64,000 bases of DNA from Xylanimonas ulmi (GCF_004216535.1 NZ_SGWX01000001.1:1302001-1366000), one strand, 5' to 3'. Shown: positions 15,417 through 25,521, counted from the stretch's first letter. Translations and numbers: made by a program. Notes: a model not told the origin generated them from the sequence alone.

Positions 15417-16775
15417 TTAGGGGAGGATTTCTCGGATGCGGGTGAGGCGGTCGTGGATTTGGCGTTCGTAGCCGCGGTCTGAGGGGTCGTAGTAGCGGCG
15501 GCCGGCCAGGTCGTCCGGGAGGTACTGCTGCGGCGCGATGGCGTGGGGCGCGTCGTGCGCGTACTGGTAGCCCTTGCCGTGCCCGAGGCCCTCGGCGCCG
15601 GCGTAGTGCGCGTCGCGCAGATGCGGGGGCACGACGCCGACCCGGCCCGCGCGCACGTCCGCGAGCGCCGCGTCGATCGCCGTGTAGGCCCGGTTCGACT
15701 TGGGCGCGGTCGCCAGGTGCACCACCGCCTCGGCGAGCGGGATGCGGCCCTCGGGCATGCCGATCATCTGCACGGCCTGCGCGGCGGCGACGGCGGTCTG
15801 CAGCGCCGAGGGGTCGGCCATGCCGACGTCCTCGCAGGCCGAGATGATCAGGCGCCGCGCGACGAACCGCGGGTCCTCCCCCGCCGCGATCATGCGCGCG
15901 AGGTAGTGCAGCGCCGCGTCGACATCCGAGCCGCGGATCGACTTGATGAACGCGCTGATGACGTCGTAGTGCTGGTCGCCGTCGCGGTCGTAGCGCACGG
16001 CGGCGACGTCGACGGCGCGCTCGACCGTCGCCAGGTCGACGACGGCGCCGCCCTCCGCCAGTGCGGTCCCGGCCGCCGCCTCGAGGATCGTCAGCGCCTT
16101 GCGCGCGTCTCCGCCCGCCATGCGCACCAACTGGTCCTCGGCGTCGGCGGCGAGCGTGACAGCGCCGCCCAGCCCGCGCTCGTCACCGACCGCGCGCCGC
16201 ACGAGGGCGCGCACGTCGTCGGCCGTGAGCGGGCGCAGGGTCAGCAGCAGCGACCGCGACAGCAGCGGCGAGTTGACCGAGAACGACGGGTTCTCGGTGG
16301 TCGCGGCGACGAGCGTGACCCACCGGTTCTCGACCGAGGGCAGCAGGGCGTCCTGCTGGGACTTCGAGAAGCGGTGCACCTCGTCGATGAACAGCACCGT
16401 CTCCGCGCCGGAGGTCGCGAGCCTGCGCCGGGCGTCCTCGACGACGGCGCGCACGTCCTTGACGCCCGCGGTGACGGCTGACAGCTCCACGAACCTGCGG
16501 CCCGAGACCGTGGCCACGAGGTAGGCGAGCGTCGTCTTGCCCGTGCCGGGCGGACCCCACAGGATCACCGACCCGGGCGCCGCCCGACGCGCCGCGTCGT
16601 CGGCGGGCTCCACCAGGCGCCGCAACGGCGAGCCGGACGCCAAGAGGTGCTCCTGCCCGGCGACCTCGTCGAGCGACGCAGGGCGCATCCGCACCGCGAG
16701 GGGCGCTCCGGGCCCCGAGCGCGAGACCTCCGGGGTGCCGTGCTCCCCCGTGGTGACGGCGTCGAACAGGTCCAT
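15417..16775 (-). CDS. rarA: Replication-associated recombination protein A (RarA/MgsA AAA+ ATPase)
   Basis: A 452-residue AAA+ clamp-loader-like ATPase acting at stalled forks. It begins MDLFDAVTT and has the family-typical [15 protein letters not shown]. Walker A is [11 protein letters not shown], Walker [12 protein letters not shown], sensor 1 [13 protein letters not shown]. The C-terminal MgsA tetramerisation region has [50 protein letters not shown] chose ATG at 16775, where a TAGGCT -10 box lies 7 nt upstream, implying a leaderless mRNA. It is the backbone neighbour of rpsD in related actinobacteria, the IS patch having been inserted between them. Confidence 0.95.
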   Translation of the reverse strand: MDLFDAVTTGEHGTPEVSRSGPGAPLAVRMRPASLDEVAGQEHLLASGSPLRRLVEPADDAARRAAPGSVILWGPPGTGKTTLAYLVATVSGRRFVELSAVTAGVKDVRAVVEDARRRLATSGAETVLFIDEVHRFSKSQQDALLPSVENRWVTLVAATTENPSFSVNSPLLSRSLLLTLRPLTADDVRALVRRAVGDERGLGGAVTLAADAEDQLVRMAGGDARKALTILEAAAGTALAEGGAVVDLATVERAVDVAAVRYDRDGDQHYDVISAFIKSIRGSDVDAALHYLARMIAAGEDPRFVARRLIISACEDVGMADPSALQTAVAAAQAVQMIGMPEGRIPLAEAVVHLATAPKSNRAYTAIDAALADVRAGRVGVVPPHLRDAHYAGAEGLGHGKGYQYAHDAPHAIAPQQYLPDDLAGRRYYDPSDRGYERQIHDRLTRIREILP

Positions 16776-16782
16776 GCGAGCC

Positions 16783-16788
16783 AGCCTA
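16783..16788 (-). promoter_or_regulatory. Candidate leaderless -10 of rarA (TAGGCT)
   Basis: TAGGCT read on the minus strand ends 7 nt before the rarA ATG, so the start point would coincide with the start codon. No clear -35 is visible. Confidence 0.55.
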
Positions 16789-16840
16789 CGGACCCGCAGG
16801 GACACGGCGGCGGGCCGGGCGTCCCGTGGCGCCGGGCGCG

Positions 16841-17848
16841 TCAGTCCGGCGCGGGGCACCCACACGACTCACGGTGTCGCAGCTGCGGCGTGATGCGCTC
16901 CACGACGGGCGCCCGGTCGTCGCCGCAGATCCGTGACAGCAGCAGGCCGACGGCGCTGCGCGCCATCGTCGTCAGGTCTTGGCGCACCGCGGTCAGCCGC
17001 GGCTGGAACAGGTCGGCCCACTCGAAGTCGTCGTAGCAGACGAGTGCGACGTCGTGCGGCACCGTCAGGCCGAGCCCGCGCAGCGCGCGCAGTGTCCCGA
17101 TCGTCATGGCGTTGTTGAGGACGACGACGGCGGTGGGCCGGTGCGGGCCTGCGAACGCCGCCCGCGCCGCCGCCTCGGCGTCCTGCGCCCTCGAGCGCCC
17201 GCGCAGGATCAGCGCAGGGTCGTCGTCCAGGCCGCGGGCCGCGACGGTGGCGAGGTACCCGTCGAGCCGTTCGGTGGTGGTGTCGAGCCCTGCTGCGCCC
17301 GCGACGGCGGCGATCCGCGTGTGCCCGAGGTCCGCGAGGTGGCCGACGAGCTCTTCGACCGGCTCGCGGTTGAGCGGCACGACCTGATCGCAGCGGGCGT
17401 CGATATGCCGGTCGACGAGGACCAGCGGGACGGACTGGTCGAGGACGCGGGAGGCGACCGGCTCGCCCGAGCTCGCCGCGGTGGCGAGGATCAGCCCGGC
17501 GACGCGTTGGTCGAGCATCCGCTCGACGGTGGCGACCTCACGGTCCGGGTCGTCTCCGGTGTCACCGAGCAGCGCGGTGTACCCCTGCGCCTCGAGCGCC
17601 TCGTTGAGCGCGGAGACCAGCTCACCGAAGTAGGGGTTGGACAGCGCCGCGATCGCGATGCCGACGGTGCGCGTCTTGCGCAGCGCGAGGGAGCGCGCCA
17701 GGTCGTTGCGCCGGTAGGCGAGGCGCTCCACTGCCTCCTCGACCCGGGTGCGCGTCTGCGGCGCCACCGCGCGGGTGGCGTTGAGCACGTGCGAGACGGT
17801 CGAGACCGACACGCCCGCGAGCCGGGCCACGTCGTCCATCCTCGCCAT
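16841..17848 (-). CDS. LacI-family transcriptional regulator of the adjacent sugar operon
   Basis: A 335-residue LacI/GalR regulator. The N-terminal helix-turn-helix and hinge read [51 protein letters not shown]. The periplasmic-binding-like effector domain follows ([18 protein letters not shown]...). GAGGAGG lies ideally upstream of ATG at 17848. It is divergent from the ABC operon, and two LacI-type palindromes lie between them, so it most likely represses that operon and itself. The effector is unknown, probably the transported sugar or its phosphate. Confidence 0.92.
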   Translation of the reverse strand: MARMDDVARLAGVSVSTVSHVLNATRAVAPQTRTRVEEAVERLAYRRNDLARSLALRKTRTVGIAIAALSNPYFGELVSALNEALEAQGYTALLGDTGDDPDREVATVERMLDQRVAGLILATAASSGEPVASRVLDQSVPLVLVDRHIDARCDQVVPLNREPVEELVGHLADLGHTRIAAVAGAAGLDTTTERLDGYLATVAARGLDDDPALILRGRSRAQDAEAAARAAFAGPHRPTAVVVLNNAMTIGTLRALRGLGLTVPHDVALVCYDDFEWADLFQPRLTAVRQDLTTMARSAVGLLLSRICGDDRAPVVERITPQLRHRESCGCPAPD

Positions 17849-17925
17849 GCGACCTCCTCATGTCTCGGCGCGCAGCGCGCTGCGCACGGCGCCCCGAGAG
17901 ATCACGGAACGGGAAAGATCGCCGC

Positions 17926-17949
17926 GCAAGCGCTTGCGCAAGCGCTTGC
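17926..17949. promoter_or_regulatory. Two abutting 12-bp palindromic LacI-type operators
   Basis: GCAAGCGCTTGC occurs twice without a gap, at 17926-17937 and 17938-17949. The CG-centred palindrome is the LacI/CcpA operator type (compare AANCGNTT). The second copy overlaps the -35 of the ABC operon promoter, suiting repression by steric block. Direct abutment puts the centres 12 bp apart, just over one helical turn. Confidence 0.88.
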
Positions 17950-17962
17950 CGGATTCTAGCGT
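17934..17962 (+). promoter_or_regulatory. Promoter of the sugar ABC operon (TTGCGC-N17-TAGCGT)
   Basis: -35 TTGCGC at 17934-17939, a 17-bp spacer and -10 TAGCGT at 17957-17962 predict a start near 17969 and a 40-nt leader before the SD AAGGGAG. The -35 is formed by the operator palindromes. Confidence 0.65.
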
Positions 17963-17974
17963 GATCTGGGTCAC
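17961..17974. promoter_or_regulatory. CRP/GlxR-type site GTGA-N6-TCAC
   Basis: GTGATCTGGGTCAC fits the GTGA-N6-TCAC consensus of actinobacterial cAMP receptor proteins. Its position over the end of the -10 and the predicted start point would suit repression, or a role other than class I/II activation. Confidence 0.5.
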
Positions 17975-18008
17975 ATCCAGGTGACACCACCGGACAAGGG
18001 AGTTCGAC

Positions 18009-19043
18009 ATGCTCGGACCGCGCACCACGCCACGCTCTCGCCGCCTGCGCCGGACGCTCGCCTCCGCCGCGGCCTGCGCCGCCGCACTCACCCTCGCCGC
18101 GTGCTCCTCGAACGACACGGGCGACGACGCCGACGCCTCCGGCTCCCCCGTCAAGGTCGGTCTGATCACCAAGACCGACTCCAATCCGTTCTTCGTGCGG
18201 ATGCGCGAGGCCGCCCGCGAGACGGCCGACGACGAGGGCGCCGAGCTCATCGCGCTCGCCGGAGCCTTCGACGGTGACAACGAGGGGCAGGTCGCCGCGA
18301 TCGAGAACCTCGTGTCCCAGGGGGTCAAGGGCATCCTCATCACCCCGAACTCCTCGACGGGCATCCTCCAGGCGATCGCCGACGCGCGCGACGCCGGGGT
18401 GATCGTCATCGCCCTCGACACCGCCACCGACCCGGAGGACGCCGTCGACGCCACGTTCGCGACCGACAACACGCAAGCCGGCGTCCTGCAGGGATCGTGG
18501 GTCAAGGCCGCACTCGGCGACGCCGCGCCGAACGTCGCGATGCTCGACGGCACACCCGGCGGCACGGTCGACACCTTCCGCCACGACGGGTTCCTCCAGG
18601 GCATGGGCCTGACCGACGACTCCCCGCAGATCGCCGCGCAGGAGAACACCAACGGCGACCAGACCAAGGCGCAGACCGCGATGGAGAACATCCTCTCGGC
18701 CCACCCGGACATCAACGCGGTGTACACGATCAACGAGCCCGCTGCGCGCGGCGCCTTCCAGGCGTTGTCGGACGCCGGCCTCGTGGACGGTGTGACCGTC
18801 GGCTCGATCGACGGATCGTGCGCCGGTGTGCAGGCCGTCGCCGACGGCGAGGTCGGCGCCACCGTGATGCAGTTCCCGAACGAGATGGCCGCTCTCGGCG
18901 TCAAGGCGGTCGTGCAGTACGCCGCGAACGGCGCCAAGCCGAGCGGGTTCCACGACACCGGCGCCCAGCTGATCACCGATCACCCGGTGAGCGGGCTCGA
19001 CTCCAAGGACAGCGCCTGGGGCCTCGAGAACTGCTGGGGCTGA
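18009..19043 (+). CDS. Sugar ABC transporter substrate-binding lipoprotein (FrcB-like)
   Basis: 344 residues with a Sec lipoprotein signal: twin-Arg-containing basic N-terminus, hydrophobic core and lipobox LTLAAC (Cys32). The mature part is a periplasmic-binding-protein-4 domain of the ribose/fructose type: VGLITKTDSNPFFVRMREAARE, GVKGILITPNSS, VIALDTATDPEDAVDATFATDN. The DPEDAVDATFATDN segment and the permease/ATPase/kinase neighbours resemble the frcBCAK fructose system of rhizobia. The exact sugar is not proven. ATG at 18009 is preceded by AAGGGAG. Confidence 0.88.
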   Translation: MLGPRTTPRSRRLRRTLASAAACAAALTLAACSSNDTGDDADASGSPVKVGLITKTDSNPFFVRMREAARETADDEGAELIALAGAFDGDNEGQVAAIENLVSQGVKGILITPNSSTGILQAIADARDAGVIVIALDTATDPEDAVDATFATDNTQAGVLQGSWVKAALGDAAPNVAMLDGTPGGTVDTFRHDGFLQGMGLTDDSPQIAAQENTNGDQTKAQTAMENILSAHPDINAVYTINEPAARGAFQALSDAGLVDGVTVGSIDGSCAGVQAVADGEVGATVMQFPNEMAALGVKAVVQYAANGAKPSGFHDTGAQLITDHPVSGLDSKDSAWGLENCWG

Positions 19044-19044
19044 G

Positions 19045-20046
19045 GTGACCTCGACCTCCGACACGACGCCCACGCGTCGCGGGGCCACGAGCGCGACGAG
19101 ATGGGCTGACCTGGCGCGCAACCCCCTGGTCGGCCCCCTCGCCGCCCTCGTGGTCGCGGTCGTCGCCTTCTCCCTGATCACCGACACGTTCTTGCGTCCG
19201 GCAAACCTCTCGCTGATCCTTCAGCAGTCCGTGGTGATCGGGATCCTCGCGGTGGCGCAGACGGTCGTCATCCTGACCGCGGGAATCGACCTGTCGATCG
19301 GCGCGGTGGCGGTGCTGGGCACGATCATCCTGGCCAAGGTGGGCGGCTCGCACGGCCCCGAGGTCGCCATCGTCGCCGCTGTGGTCACGCTCGTGCTGGT
19401 GGGCCTGGTCAACGGAGCGCTCGTCGCGTGGGTGCACCTGCCGCCGTTCATCGTCACGCTCGGCGTCTTCACCGCCATGTACGCCGCGACGCAGCTGTAC
19501 GCGGGCTCGCAGGTGTACCCGGTCGACAAGGGGATCCTGACGTGGCTCGGGACCAAGCTGTCGGCCGGTGGCCTGACGATCACGACGGGCGTCCTGGCGA
19601 TGCTGGCGATCTACCTGGTCGCGTGGTACGTCCTGTCGCAGACGGCCGCCGGTCGGCACCTGTACGCCGTCGGCGGTGCTCCGGAGGCCGCTCGCCTCTC
19701 GGGCATCCGCTCGGGGCGGGTCCTCGTGCTGACCTACCTGGCGGCGGGGCTCATCGCCGCAGTGGCCGCCTGGGCGGCCCTCGGGCGCATCCCCAACGCC
19801 GACCCGAACGCCTACCAGAACGCCAACCTGGAGACCATCACCGCCGTCGTCATCGGCGGCACGAGCCTGTTCGGCGGCCGCGGGTCGGTGCTCGGCACGC
19901 TGGCGGGCACATTGATCGTCGCGGTGTTGCGCAACGGGCTGACGCAGGCGGGCGTCGACAATCTGTACCAGAACATCGCCACGGGCGTCCTGGTCATCGC
20001 CGCCGTCGCACTCGACCAGGTCTCCCGCCGAAGGGTGCAGACATGA
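19045..20046 (+). CDS. Sugar ABC transporter permease (FrcC/RbsC-like)
   Basis: A 333-residue BPD_transp_2 permease with about 9-10 hydrophobic segments. Family markers are GIDLSIGAVAVL (the SIGA loop), LPPFIVTLGVF and the ATPase-coupling region VIGGTSLFGGRGSVLGTLAGTLIV. GTG at 19045 follows the binding-protein stop by one base, and its own stop overlaps the ATPase start, so the genes are one operon. It presumably works as a homodimer with the single ATPase. Confidence 0.93.
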   Translation: MTSTSDTTPTRRGATSATRWADLARNPLVGPLAALVVAVVAFSLITDTFLRPANLSLILQQSVVIGILAVAQTVVILTAGIDLSIGAVAVLGTIILAKVGGSHGPEVAIVAAVVTLVLVGLVNGALVAWVHLPPFIVTLGVFTAMYAATQLYAGSQVYPVDKGILTWLGTKLSAGGLTITTGVLAMLAIYLVAWYVLSQTAAGRHLYAVGGAPEAARLSGIRSGRVLVLTYLAAGLIAAVAAWAALGRIPNADPNAYQNANLETITAVVIGGTSLFGGRGSVLGTLAGTLIVAVLRNGLTQAGVDNLYQNIATGVLVIAAVALDQVSRRRVQT

Positions 20047-20849
20047 CCGCTGACACGCACGCCGCCCCCGTCACGCCGGTGCTCTCCGCGACGGGGCTGA
20101 CCAAGCGCTACGGCTCGGTCGTCGCGATGCAGGACGCTGACTTCGAGTTGCTGCCGGGCGAGGTCCTCGCGGTCATCGGGGACAACGGCGCGGGCAAGTC
20201 GACACTCATCAAGGCGCTGTCCGGCGTGCTCATCCCCGACGCGGGGCAGATCCGGGTCGGCAGCACTCCGGTCACGTTCCGCTCCGCGCGCGACGCGCAG
20301 TCCCACGGCATCGAGACCGTGTTCCAGGACCTCGCGCTGACCCCGGCGCTCGATATCGCCGCGAACCTGTTCATGGGCCGCGAGCTGCGGCGCTCCGGGC
20401 TGCTGGGCTCGGTGCTGCGCATGACCGACAAGCCCGCGATGCGCCGCCGCTCCCAGGAGTTCTTCGACGAGATGGCGATCCGGGTCAAGTCGGTGGCACA
20501 ACCCGTCGAGTCGCTGTCCGGCGGGCAGCGGCAGGGCGTCGCGGTGGCCCGTGCCGTCGCGTTCGGCCGGCGTGTGATCATCATGGACGAGCCGACGGCG
20601 GCGCTGGGGGTCAGGGAGTCGGACACGGTCATCGAGCTCATCAAGCGCATCCGCTCGCGTGGCATCCCGGTGGTGCTCATCAGCCATGACATGCCGCACG
20701 TCTTCGAGGTCGCCGACCGCGTCCACGTGCATCGGCAAGGGCGGCGGGCGGCGGTGGTGCGCCCTGGCGTGCGCAGCATGGCCGAGGTCGTCGCCCTGAT
20801 GACCGGCGCCCTGGAGCCCACCGAGGAGGAGCGGCGTGGGATCGCGTAG
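20043..20849 (+). CDS. Sugar ABC transporter ATP-binding protein (FrcA-like, single domain)
   Basis: 268 residues with one ABC domain, unlike the double-domain RbsA. Walker A is GDNGAGKSTLIKALSG, the Q-loop lies near ETVFQDLAL, the signature is LSGGQRQGVAVARA, Walker B is VIIMDEPTAALGV and the switch is ISHDM. The C-terminal VADRVHVHRQGRR...MAEVVALMTGA matches the FrcA type. ATG at 20043 overlaps the permease stop (ATGA). The kinase gene starts inside its last codons. Confidence 0.93.
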   Translation: MTADTHAAPVTPVLSATGLTKRYGSVVAMQDADFELLPGEVLAVIGDNGAGKSTLIKALSGVLIPDAGQIRVGSTPVTFRSARDAQSHGIETVFQDLALTPALDIAANLFMGRELRRSGLLGSVLRMTDKPAMRRRSQEFFDEMAIRVKSVAQPVESLSGGQRQGVAVARAVAFGRRVIIMDEPTAALGVRESDTVIELIKRIRSRGIPVVLISHDMPHVFEVADRVHVHRQGRRAAVVRPGVRSMAEVVALMTGALEPTEEERRGIA

Positions 20850-21477
20850 GCGTCTGACCACCGCGCAGCTCGTGGAGCGGGCCGACGCGCTGGCCGCGCG
20901 CGGTGGGCGCGCGATCCTCGGCGTCACCGGGCCCCCCGGGTCAGGCAAGTCGACGCTCGCGCGGGCCGTGGCCGACGCGCTGGGCCCCGGCCGCGCCGCC
21001 GTCGCCGGCATGGACGGGTTCCACCTGTCCAACGATGTGCTGGTCTCGCTCGGCCGGCGTGAGCGCAAGGGGGCGATCGACACGTTCGACGACGCCGGGT
21101 ACACCACGCTCATCGAGCGGCTCGCCGCCCAGGCGCCGGGCGACGGCGTGGTGTACGCCCCCGTGTTCCGGCGCGAGATCGAGGAGCCGATCGCCGCGGG
21201 CGTCGGTGTGCGGGCCACGACGCCGCTCGTCGTGACGGAGGGCAACTACCTCTTGGCGCGGGCGGGCGCATGGCCACGGGCCCGCGCGCGGATGGCGGAG
21301 GTCTGGTACCTCGACCCTCCCCAGGACCTGCGCCTGGAGCGCCTCGTGCGCCGGCACGCGGCGTTCGGCAAGTCGCCCGAGGCCGCGCGCGCCTGGGCGC
21401 TGGGGACCGACCAGGCCAACGCCGAGCTGATCGCGCGCACCCGCGGGGACGCGGACCTCATCGTCGACTGGCGCTGA
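20836..21477 (+). CDS. P-loop nucleoside/sugar kinase-like protein (FrcK-type)
   Basis: 213 residues of the uridine-kinase/phosphoribulokinase/PanK-like P-loop fold. Features are GVTGPPGSGKSTLARAVADAL (Walker A), AGMDGFHLSN (substrate-binding DxFH), RRKGAIDTFDDAGYT, VTEGNYLL, and the lid with RRHAAFGKSPEAARAWALGTDQANAELI. The same type of gene ends the rhizobial frcBCAK operon, where it is kinase-like. GTG at 20836 overlaps the ATPase gene by 14 bp, with GAGGAGGA upstream. The substrate is unknown. It may phosphorylate the imported sugar or a derivative. Confidence 0.82.
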   Translation: MGSRRRLTTAQLVERADALAARGGRAILGVTGPPGSGKSTLARAVADALGPGRAAVAGMDGFHLSNDVLVSLGRRERKGAIDTFDDAGYTTLIERLAAQAPGDGVVYAPVFRREIEEPIAAGVGVRATTPLVVTEGNYLLARAGAWPRARARMAEVWYLDPPQDLRLERLVRRHAAFGKSPEAARAWALGTDQANAELIARTRGDADLIVDWR

Positions 21478-21495
21478 GGTCCGCGCGGGCGCCGC

Positions 21496-22269
21496 TCAGC
21501 GCGAGCTCTCGTTCGCCTGCGCCACGACGAACCCGACGCGCTCATAGGTGCGCCGCGCCGCGTCGTTGTCCGCGTACATGCCCAGGGTCACGAAGGGCGC
21601 CTCGGCCAGGCCGGCGCGCACCGCGACGGCCGTGGTGGCCGCCGCGACGCCACGGCGCCGCCACGCGGGGTCGGTGCCGATCGAGCCGAGCACCCACGGC
21701 GCGTGGGGCACGCGCCGGTCGGCGCCGACGACGCCGCGCAGCGCGCCGCGTCCGCCACCAGGGCTCTCGCGCCAGCCCCACCACCGTGAGCGCGCCTGCC
21801 CGACCGCGAGCTCGCCGTCGGGGTGCGCGACCGCGAGCGCCGCGGACGCCTCCGCGAGCCCCTCGGGGCCGGTGAGCTCCTCGACGCGGTCCTCACCGGG
21901 CAGGGGGTCGGGCGTGTGGTCGGCCATCATCCAGTCCCACTGACCGTCGGCGGGCCGGTCGAACGGCGCCGGCACGTCGCGTGTCAGGCGCGCGAGCGCG
22001 GCGCGGGTGCCGCGCGGCACGGTCGTGCGCCCGACCGGGGCGAGGGGCCCCGCCGCCAGGATCAGGCGCGCCACCGCCTCGGCGTCCCCGACGCCGTACA
22101 GGCCGTACCCGGGCGGCTCGGACGGCGCGAGGCGGCGCAGGCGCAGCAGCAGCGCGTCGTCGTCCCACCACGCGTCGGAGGCGTCCCACGCGTGGTGGGC
22201 CGACTCGGTGACCACCAGCGGGTGGGACGCCCACCGCGGTGGCAACTCGACGCCGACCGCGGCGATCAC
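21496..22269 (-). CDS. GNAT-family N-acetyltransferase
   Basis: 257 residues. The C-terminal acetyltransferase fold is clear: [28 protein letters not shown] (acetyl-CoA-binding motif A, RRRGVA) and [18 protein letters not shown] (motif B). The N-terminal 120 residues are less recognisable and could be a second, degenerate GNAT domain. GTG at 22269 overlaps the aspS stop (GTGA), so it is co-translated with aspS. It converges on the kinase gene with 18 bp between. The substrate is unknown. Confidence 0.85.
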   Translation of the reverse strand: MIAAVGVELPPRWASHPLVVTESAHHAWDASDAWWDDDALLLRLRRLAPSEPPGYGLYGVGDAEAVARLILAAGPLAPVGRTTVPRGTRAALARLTRDVPAPFDRPADGQWDWMMADHTPDPLPGEDRVEELTGPEGLAEASAALAVAHPDGELAVGQARSRWWGWRESPGGGRGALRGVVGADRRVPHAPWVLGSIGTDPAWRRRGVAAATTAVAVRAGLAEAPFVTLGMYADNDAARRTYERVGFVVAQANESSR

Positions 22270-24080
22270 TCCCCGTCGGCGCCCTTCGCCGCACCGGAGG
22301 CGGCGCCCGCGCCGACCGGGGCCGCGTCGACGCCGGCCTCCTTGCGCTGCTCCGGAGTGATCGGCGCCGGCGCCTGGGTCAGCGGGTCGAACCCGCCGCC
22401 CGACTTCGGGAAGGCGATCACGTCGCGGATCGACGGCGCCTTGGTCAGCAGCGCGACGATGCGGTCCCAGCCGAACGCGATGCCGCCGTGCGGCGGGGCG
22501 CCGAACGCGAACGCGTCGAGCAGGAAGCCGAACTTCTCCTGCGCCTCGGCGGGGCCGATGCCCATGACGTCGAAGACCCGCTCCTGCACGTCGCGGCGGT
22601 GGATACGGATAGAGCCGCCGCCGATCTCGTTGCCGTTGCACACGATGTCGTAGGCGTAGGCGAGCGCCTCGCCGGGCGACTGCTCGAAGCGGTCGATCCA
22701 GTCCGGGTTGGGCGAGGTGAAGGCGTGGTGCACGGCGGTCCAGGCCGAGCTGCCCAGCACGACGTCGCCCTCCTGCGCGGCCTCGCCCGTGGGCTTGAAC
22801 AGCGGTGCGTCGACGACCCACACGAACGCCCACGCGTCCTCGTCGATCTGCCCGGTGCGCTTAGCGATCTCCAGGCGCGCGGCGCCCAGCAGCGCCCGAG
22901 CCTGCGTCGTCTTGCCGGCGGCGAAGAACACCGCGTCGCCCGGCTGCGCGCCCGTGGCCGCCGCGAGGCCCTCGCGCTCGGCGTCCGACAGGTTCTTGGC
23001 GACGGGGCCGCCGAGCGTGCCGTCCTCGCCGAAGGTCACGTACGCCAGGCCGCGCGCGCCGCGCTGCTTGGCCCACTCCTGCCACGCGTCGAACTGGCGG
23101 CGCGGCTGGGAGGCCCCGCCGGCCATGACGACGGCGCCGACGTACTCGGACTGGAACACCCGGAACGGCGTGTGGGTGAAGTACTCGGTGAGCTCGACCA
23201 GCGGGTTGCCGAAGCGCAGGTCGGGCTTGTCGGAGCCGTACAGGCGCATCGCCTCGGCGTAGGTCATGCGCGCGATGGGCGTCGGGATGGTGTGCCCGAT
23301 CAGCTCCCACAGCGCGACGAGCACCTTCTCGGCCAGGGCGATGACGTCGTCCTGCTCGACGAAGCTCATCTCGACGTCGAGCTGGGTGAACTCGGGCTGG
23401 CGGTCGGCGCGGAAGTCCTCGTCGCGGTAGCAGCGCGCGATCTGGTAGTAGCGCTCCATGCCGGCGACCATGAGCAGCTGCTTGAACAGCTGGGGCGACT
23501 GCGGCAGGGCGTACCAGGAGCCCGGCGCGAGGCGGGCCGGGACGAGGAAGTCGCGGGCGCCCTCGGGCGTCGAGCGGGTCAGCGTGGGGGTCTCGATCTC
23601 GACGAAGTCCTCGGCGTCGAGCACGCGGCGCGCGGCCTGGTTGGCCTTGGCGCGCAGGCGCAGCGCGTGGGCGGGCGCCGGGCGGCGCAGGTCGAGGTAG
23701 CGGTGCTGCAGGCGCGCCTCCTCGCCGATGACCTCGGTGTCGGCGAGCGCCGTCGAGACCTGGAAGGGCAGCGGCGCCGACTCGTTGAGCGTGACCACCT
23801 GGGCGGCGATGACCTCGACCTCGCCCGTGGCGAGGTTTGGGTTGGCGTTGCCCTCGGGGCGGCGGGAGACCTCGCCGGTGACCTGGAGCACGTACTCGGC
23901 GCGCAGCGGGTGCGCGACGGACTCGTCGCGGATGACGACCTGGGCGATGCCCGAGGCGTCGCGCAGGTCGATGAACGCGACCCCTCCGTGATCGCGGCGG
24001 CGGTCGACCCAGCCCGTGAGGGTGACGGTCTGGCCGATGTGCTCGGCCCGCAGGGAGCCGGCCGTGTGGGTGCGCAGCAC
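22266..24080 (-). CDS. aspS: Aspartyl-tRNA synthetase AspS
   Basis: A 604-residue bacterial-type AspRS. The OB anticodon-binding domain begins [30 protein letters not shown]. The class II core has [25 protein letters not shown] (motif 1/flipping loop), [25 protein letters not shown] (motif 2) and a motif 3 ending FGWDRI. A GAD domain is inserted ([13 protein letters not shown] region). Bacteria lacking AsnRS often have a nondiscriminating AspRS, and the sequence alone does not decide this. Start is GTG at 24080 with AAAGG upstream. The C-terminal extension (about 25 residues, Ala/Gly/Pro-rich) is poorly conserved. Confidence 0.96.
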   Translation of the reverse strand: MLRTHTAGSLRAEHIGQTVTLTGWVDRRRDHGGVAFIDLRDASGIAQVVIRDESVAHPLRAEYVLQVTGEVSRRPEGNANPNLATGEVEVIAAQVVTLNESAPLPFQVSTALADTEVIGEEARLQHRYLDLRRPAPAHALRLRAKANQAARRVLDAEDFVEIETPTLTRSTPEGARDFLVPARLAPGSWYALPQSPQLFKQLLMVAGMERYYQIARCYRDEDFRADRQPEFTQLDVEMSFVEQDDVIALAEKVLVALWELIGHTIPTPIARMTYAEAMRLYGSDKPDLRFGNPLVELTEYFTHTPFRVFQSEYVGAVVMAGGASQPRRQFDAWQEWAKQRGARGLAYVTFGEDGTLGGPVAKNLSDAEREGLAAATGAQPGDAVFFAAGKTTQARALLGAARLEIAKRTGQIDEDAWAFVWVVDAPLFKPTGEAAQEGDVVLGSSAWTAVHHAFTSPNPDWIDRFEQSPGEALAYAYDIVCNGNEIGGGSIRIHRRDVQERVFDVMGIGPAEAQEKFGFLLDAFAFGAPPHGGIAFGWDRIVALLTKAPSIRDVIAFPKSGGGFDPLTQAPAPITPEQRKEAGVDAAPVGAGAASGAAKGADGE

Positions 24081-24141
24081 GGAGGTCGTACCTTTCGCTG
24101 GTGGGTGTGGCGCGCGGACGGGTGCTCCGCGCCATCGCGCG

Positions 24142-24147
24142 AGTCTA
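24142..24147 (-). promoter_or_regulatory. Candidate -10 of aspS (TAGACT)
   Basis: TAGACT read on the minus strand lies about 62 bp upstream of the aspS start and just reaches into the 3' end of the DUF1576 gene. No firm -35 was identified. Confidence 0.4.
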
Positions 24148-25521
24148 CCCGCGGGGCGGCGGCGTCGGCCCCGCGACCACGGGGCACGTGTGCTCGGGGT
24201 CGGCGGCCTTGACGCCCTTGACGCCCTTGCCGCGGATGCGCAGCTTGGCGTTGAAGAGCGGGAAGAGCAGGAACGCGACGAACCCGGCCGAGAAGCCGTT
24301 GTTGTAGAGGTTGAGGCCGCCGTGCAGCAGGCCCACGTTGGCCACGAGCGCCATGTGCAGGAAGCCCGCCACGACGCCGTACAGGCTGCCGAACACGCCG
24401 CTGACGGGCGCCAGCGTGGTGCCGAAGAGCGCGGCGAGCAGCACGTGGGTCGAGTCGATGTCGGCGGTGGTGAACGCGGTGGCCAGCGCGACCCCGACCA
24501 GGATGGGCACGCAGTTGCGCGGGTGCTTGCCGTACGCGCCGAATCCGATGACGGTGAAGACGCCGCCGAGCACCGGCCCGTTGAGGTCGCCGCCGACGAC
24601 GAGCACGTAGGTCGTGGCGAGGATGCCCATCAGACCCATGTTCATGACGGTGCGGCCGATGCCCTCCAGCGCCACGAAGTCGCTGGGCGCCTGCCCCGAC
24701 CGCCGCATGAACGCGGCCATCCCGCGCACCGACCGCCCGTTGAGCAGGAACCCGCACACCAGCAACGCCACGCAGAACGTGAGCGTCGCCACCGCCAGCT
24801 CGACGGTGTAGCCCGAGGAGACCTGGTACACCTCGACGACGTCGTACTCGAGCAGGTTCATGACGGCGACGATGACCATGCCGACGATGCCGGCCGTGAA
24901 CCCCACGTTGTACAGACTCAGGCCGTGGTGGAACTTGGCGAAGTGCCGGGACATGGGCGGGATGACCACGCCCACGAACACACCGATCACCCAGCCCAGC
25001 AAGATCCCCTGCCACAGCGGCAGCCCCTTGCCGAAGGCCATGAAGCTCACGGCCGGGCCGAGCGCGGTGCCGAACAGCGACTCGACCTGGTAGTCGGAGA
25101 ACCGCTTGCGCTCGAGCCGGGCGTACAGGTAGACGCCGAGGGTGATGGGGATCGAGTTGAACAGGTTCTTGCCGAACAGCGCGAACCCGAAGACGGTGAA
25201 CAGCCCGGCGATGACGGGCCCCGAGAACTCGGTGCCGCCGCGGCGCACCACGATGACGGACAGCAGGGTCAGCAGGCCCGCGTTGAAGAACGTCGCCCCG
25301 ACCGAGGCGATCGCCATGTAGTCGGTGAGCAGGCCGCTGGGCGAGCTGAGGATCGCGATGGTGCCGTGCGCGAGCTCGGCGGGCGTGTCGACGAGGACGC
25401 CCAGGAGCATGGCGCCGACGCACAATCCCACGAGCAGACGGAACTTGACCCGCTGCAGGTCGGTCTCGACGTCGTCGCGCAGGCGCTGCCCGAAGGTGGT
25501 CGCTAGAGCAGTGAGCGCCAC
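24145..25521 (-). CDS. DUF1576-family polytopic membrane protein
   Basis: 458 residues with about 12 hydrophobic helices and many Gly-rich turns. It is internally duplicated: [25 protein letters not shown] and [25 protein letters not shown] are repeats, as are [17 protein letters not shown] and [18 protein letters not shown] recognise the DUF1576 type, a transporter-like family of unknown function. GTG at 25521 has a GAGGGGGGAG ribosome site. It lies between aspS and a divergent PPOX gene and is not part of the usual backbone order, so it may have been inserted. The cargo is unknown. Confidence 0.75.
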   Translation of the reverse strand: MALTALATTFGQRLRDDVETDLQRVKFRLLVGLCVGAMLLGVLVDTPAELAHGTIAILSSPSGLLTDYMAIASVGATFFNAGLLTLLSVIVVRRGGTEFSGPVIAGLFTVFGFALFGKNLFNSIPITLGVYLYARLERKRFSDYQVESLFGTALGPAVSFMAFGKGLPLWQGILLGWVIGVFVGVVIPPMSRHFAKFHHGLSLYNVGFTAGIVGMVIVAVMNLLEYDVVEVYQVSSGYTVELAVATLTFCVALLVCGFLLNGRSVRGMAAFMRRSGQAPSDFVALEGIGRTVMNMGLMGILATTYVLVVGGDLNGPVLGGVFTVIGFGAYGKHPRNCVPILVGVALATAFTTADIDSTHVLLAALFGTTLAPVSGVFGSLYGVVAGFLHMALVANVGLLHGGLNLYNNGFSAGFVAFLLFPLFNAKLRIRGKGVKGVKAADPEHTCPVVAGPTPPPRG

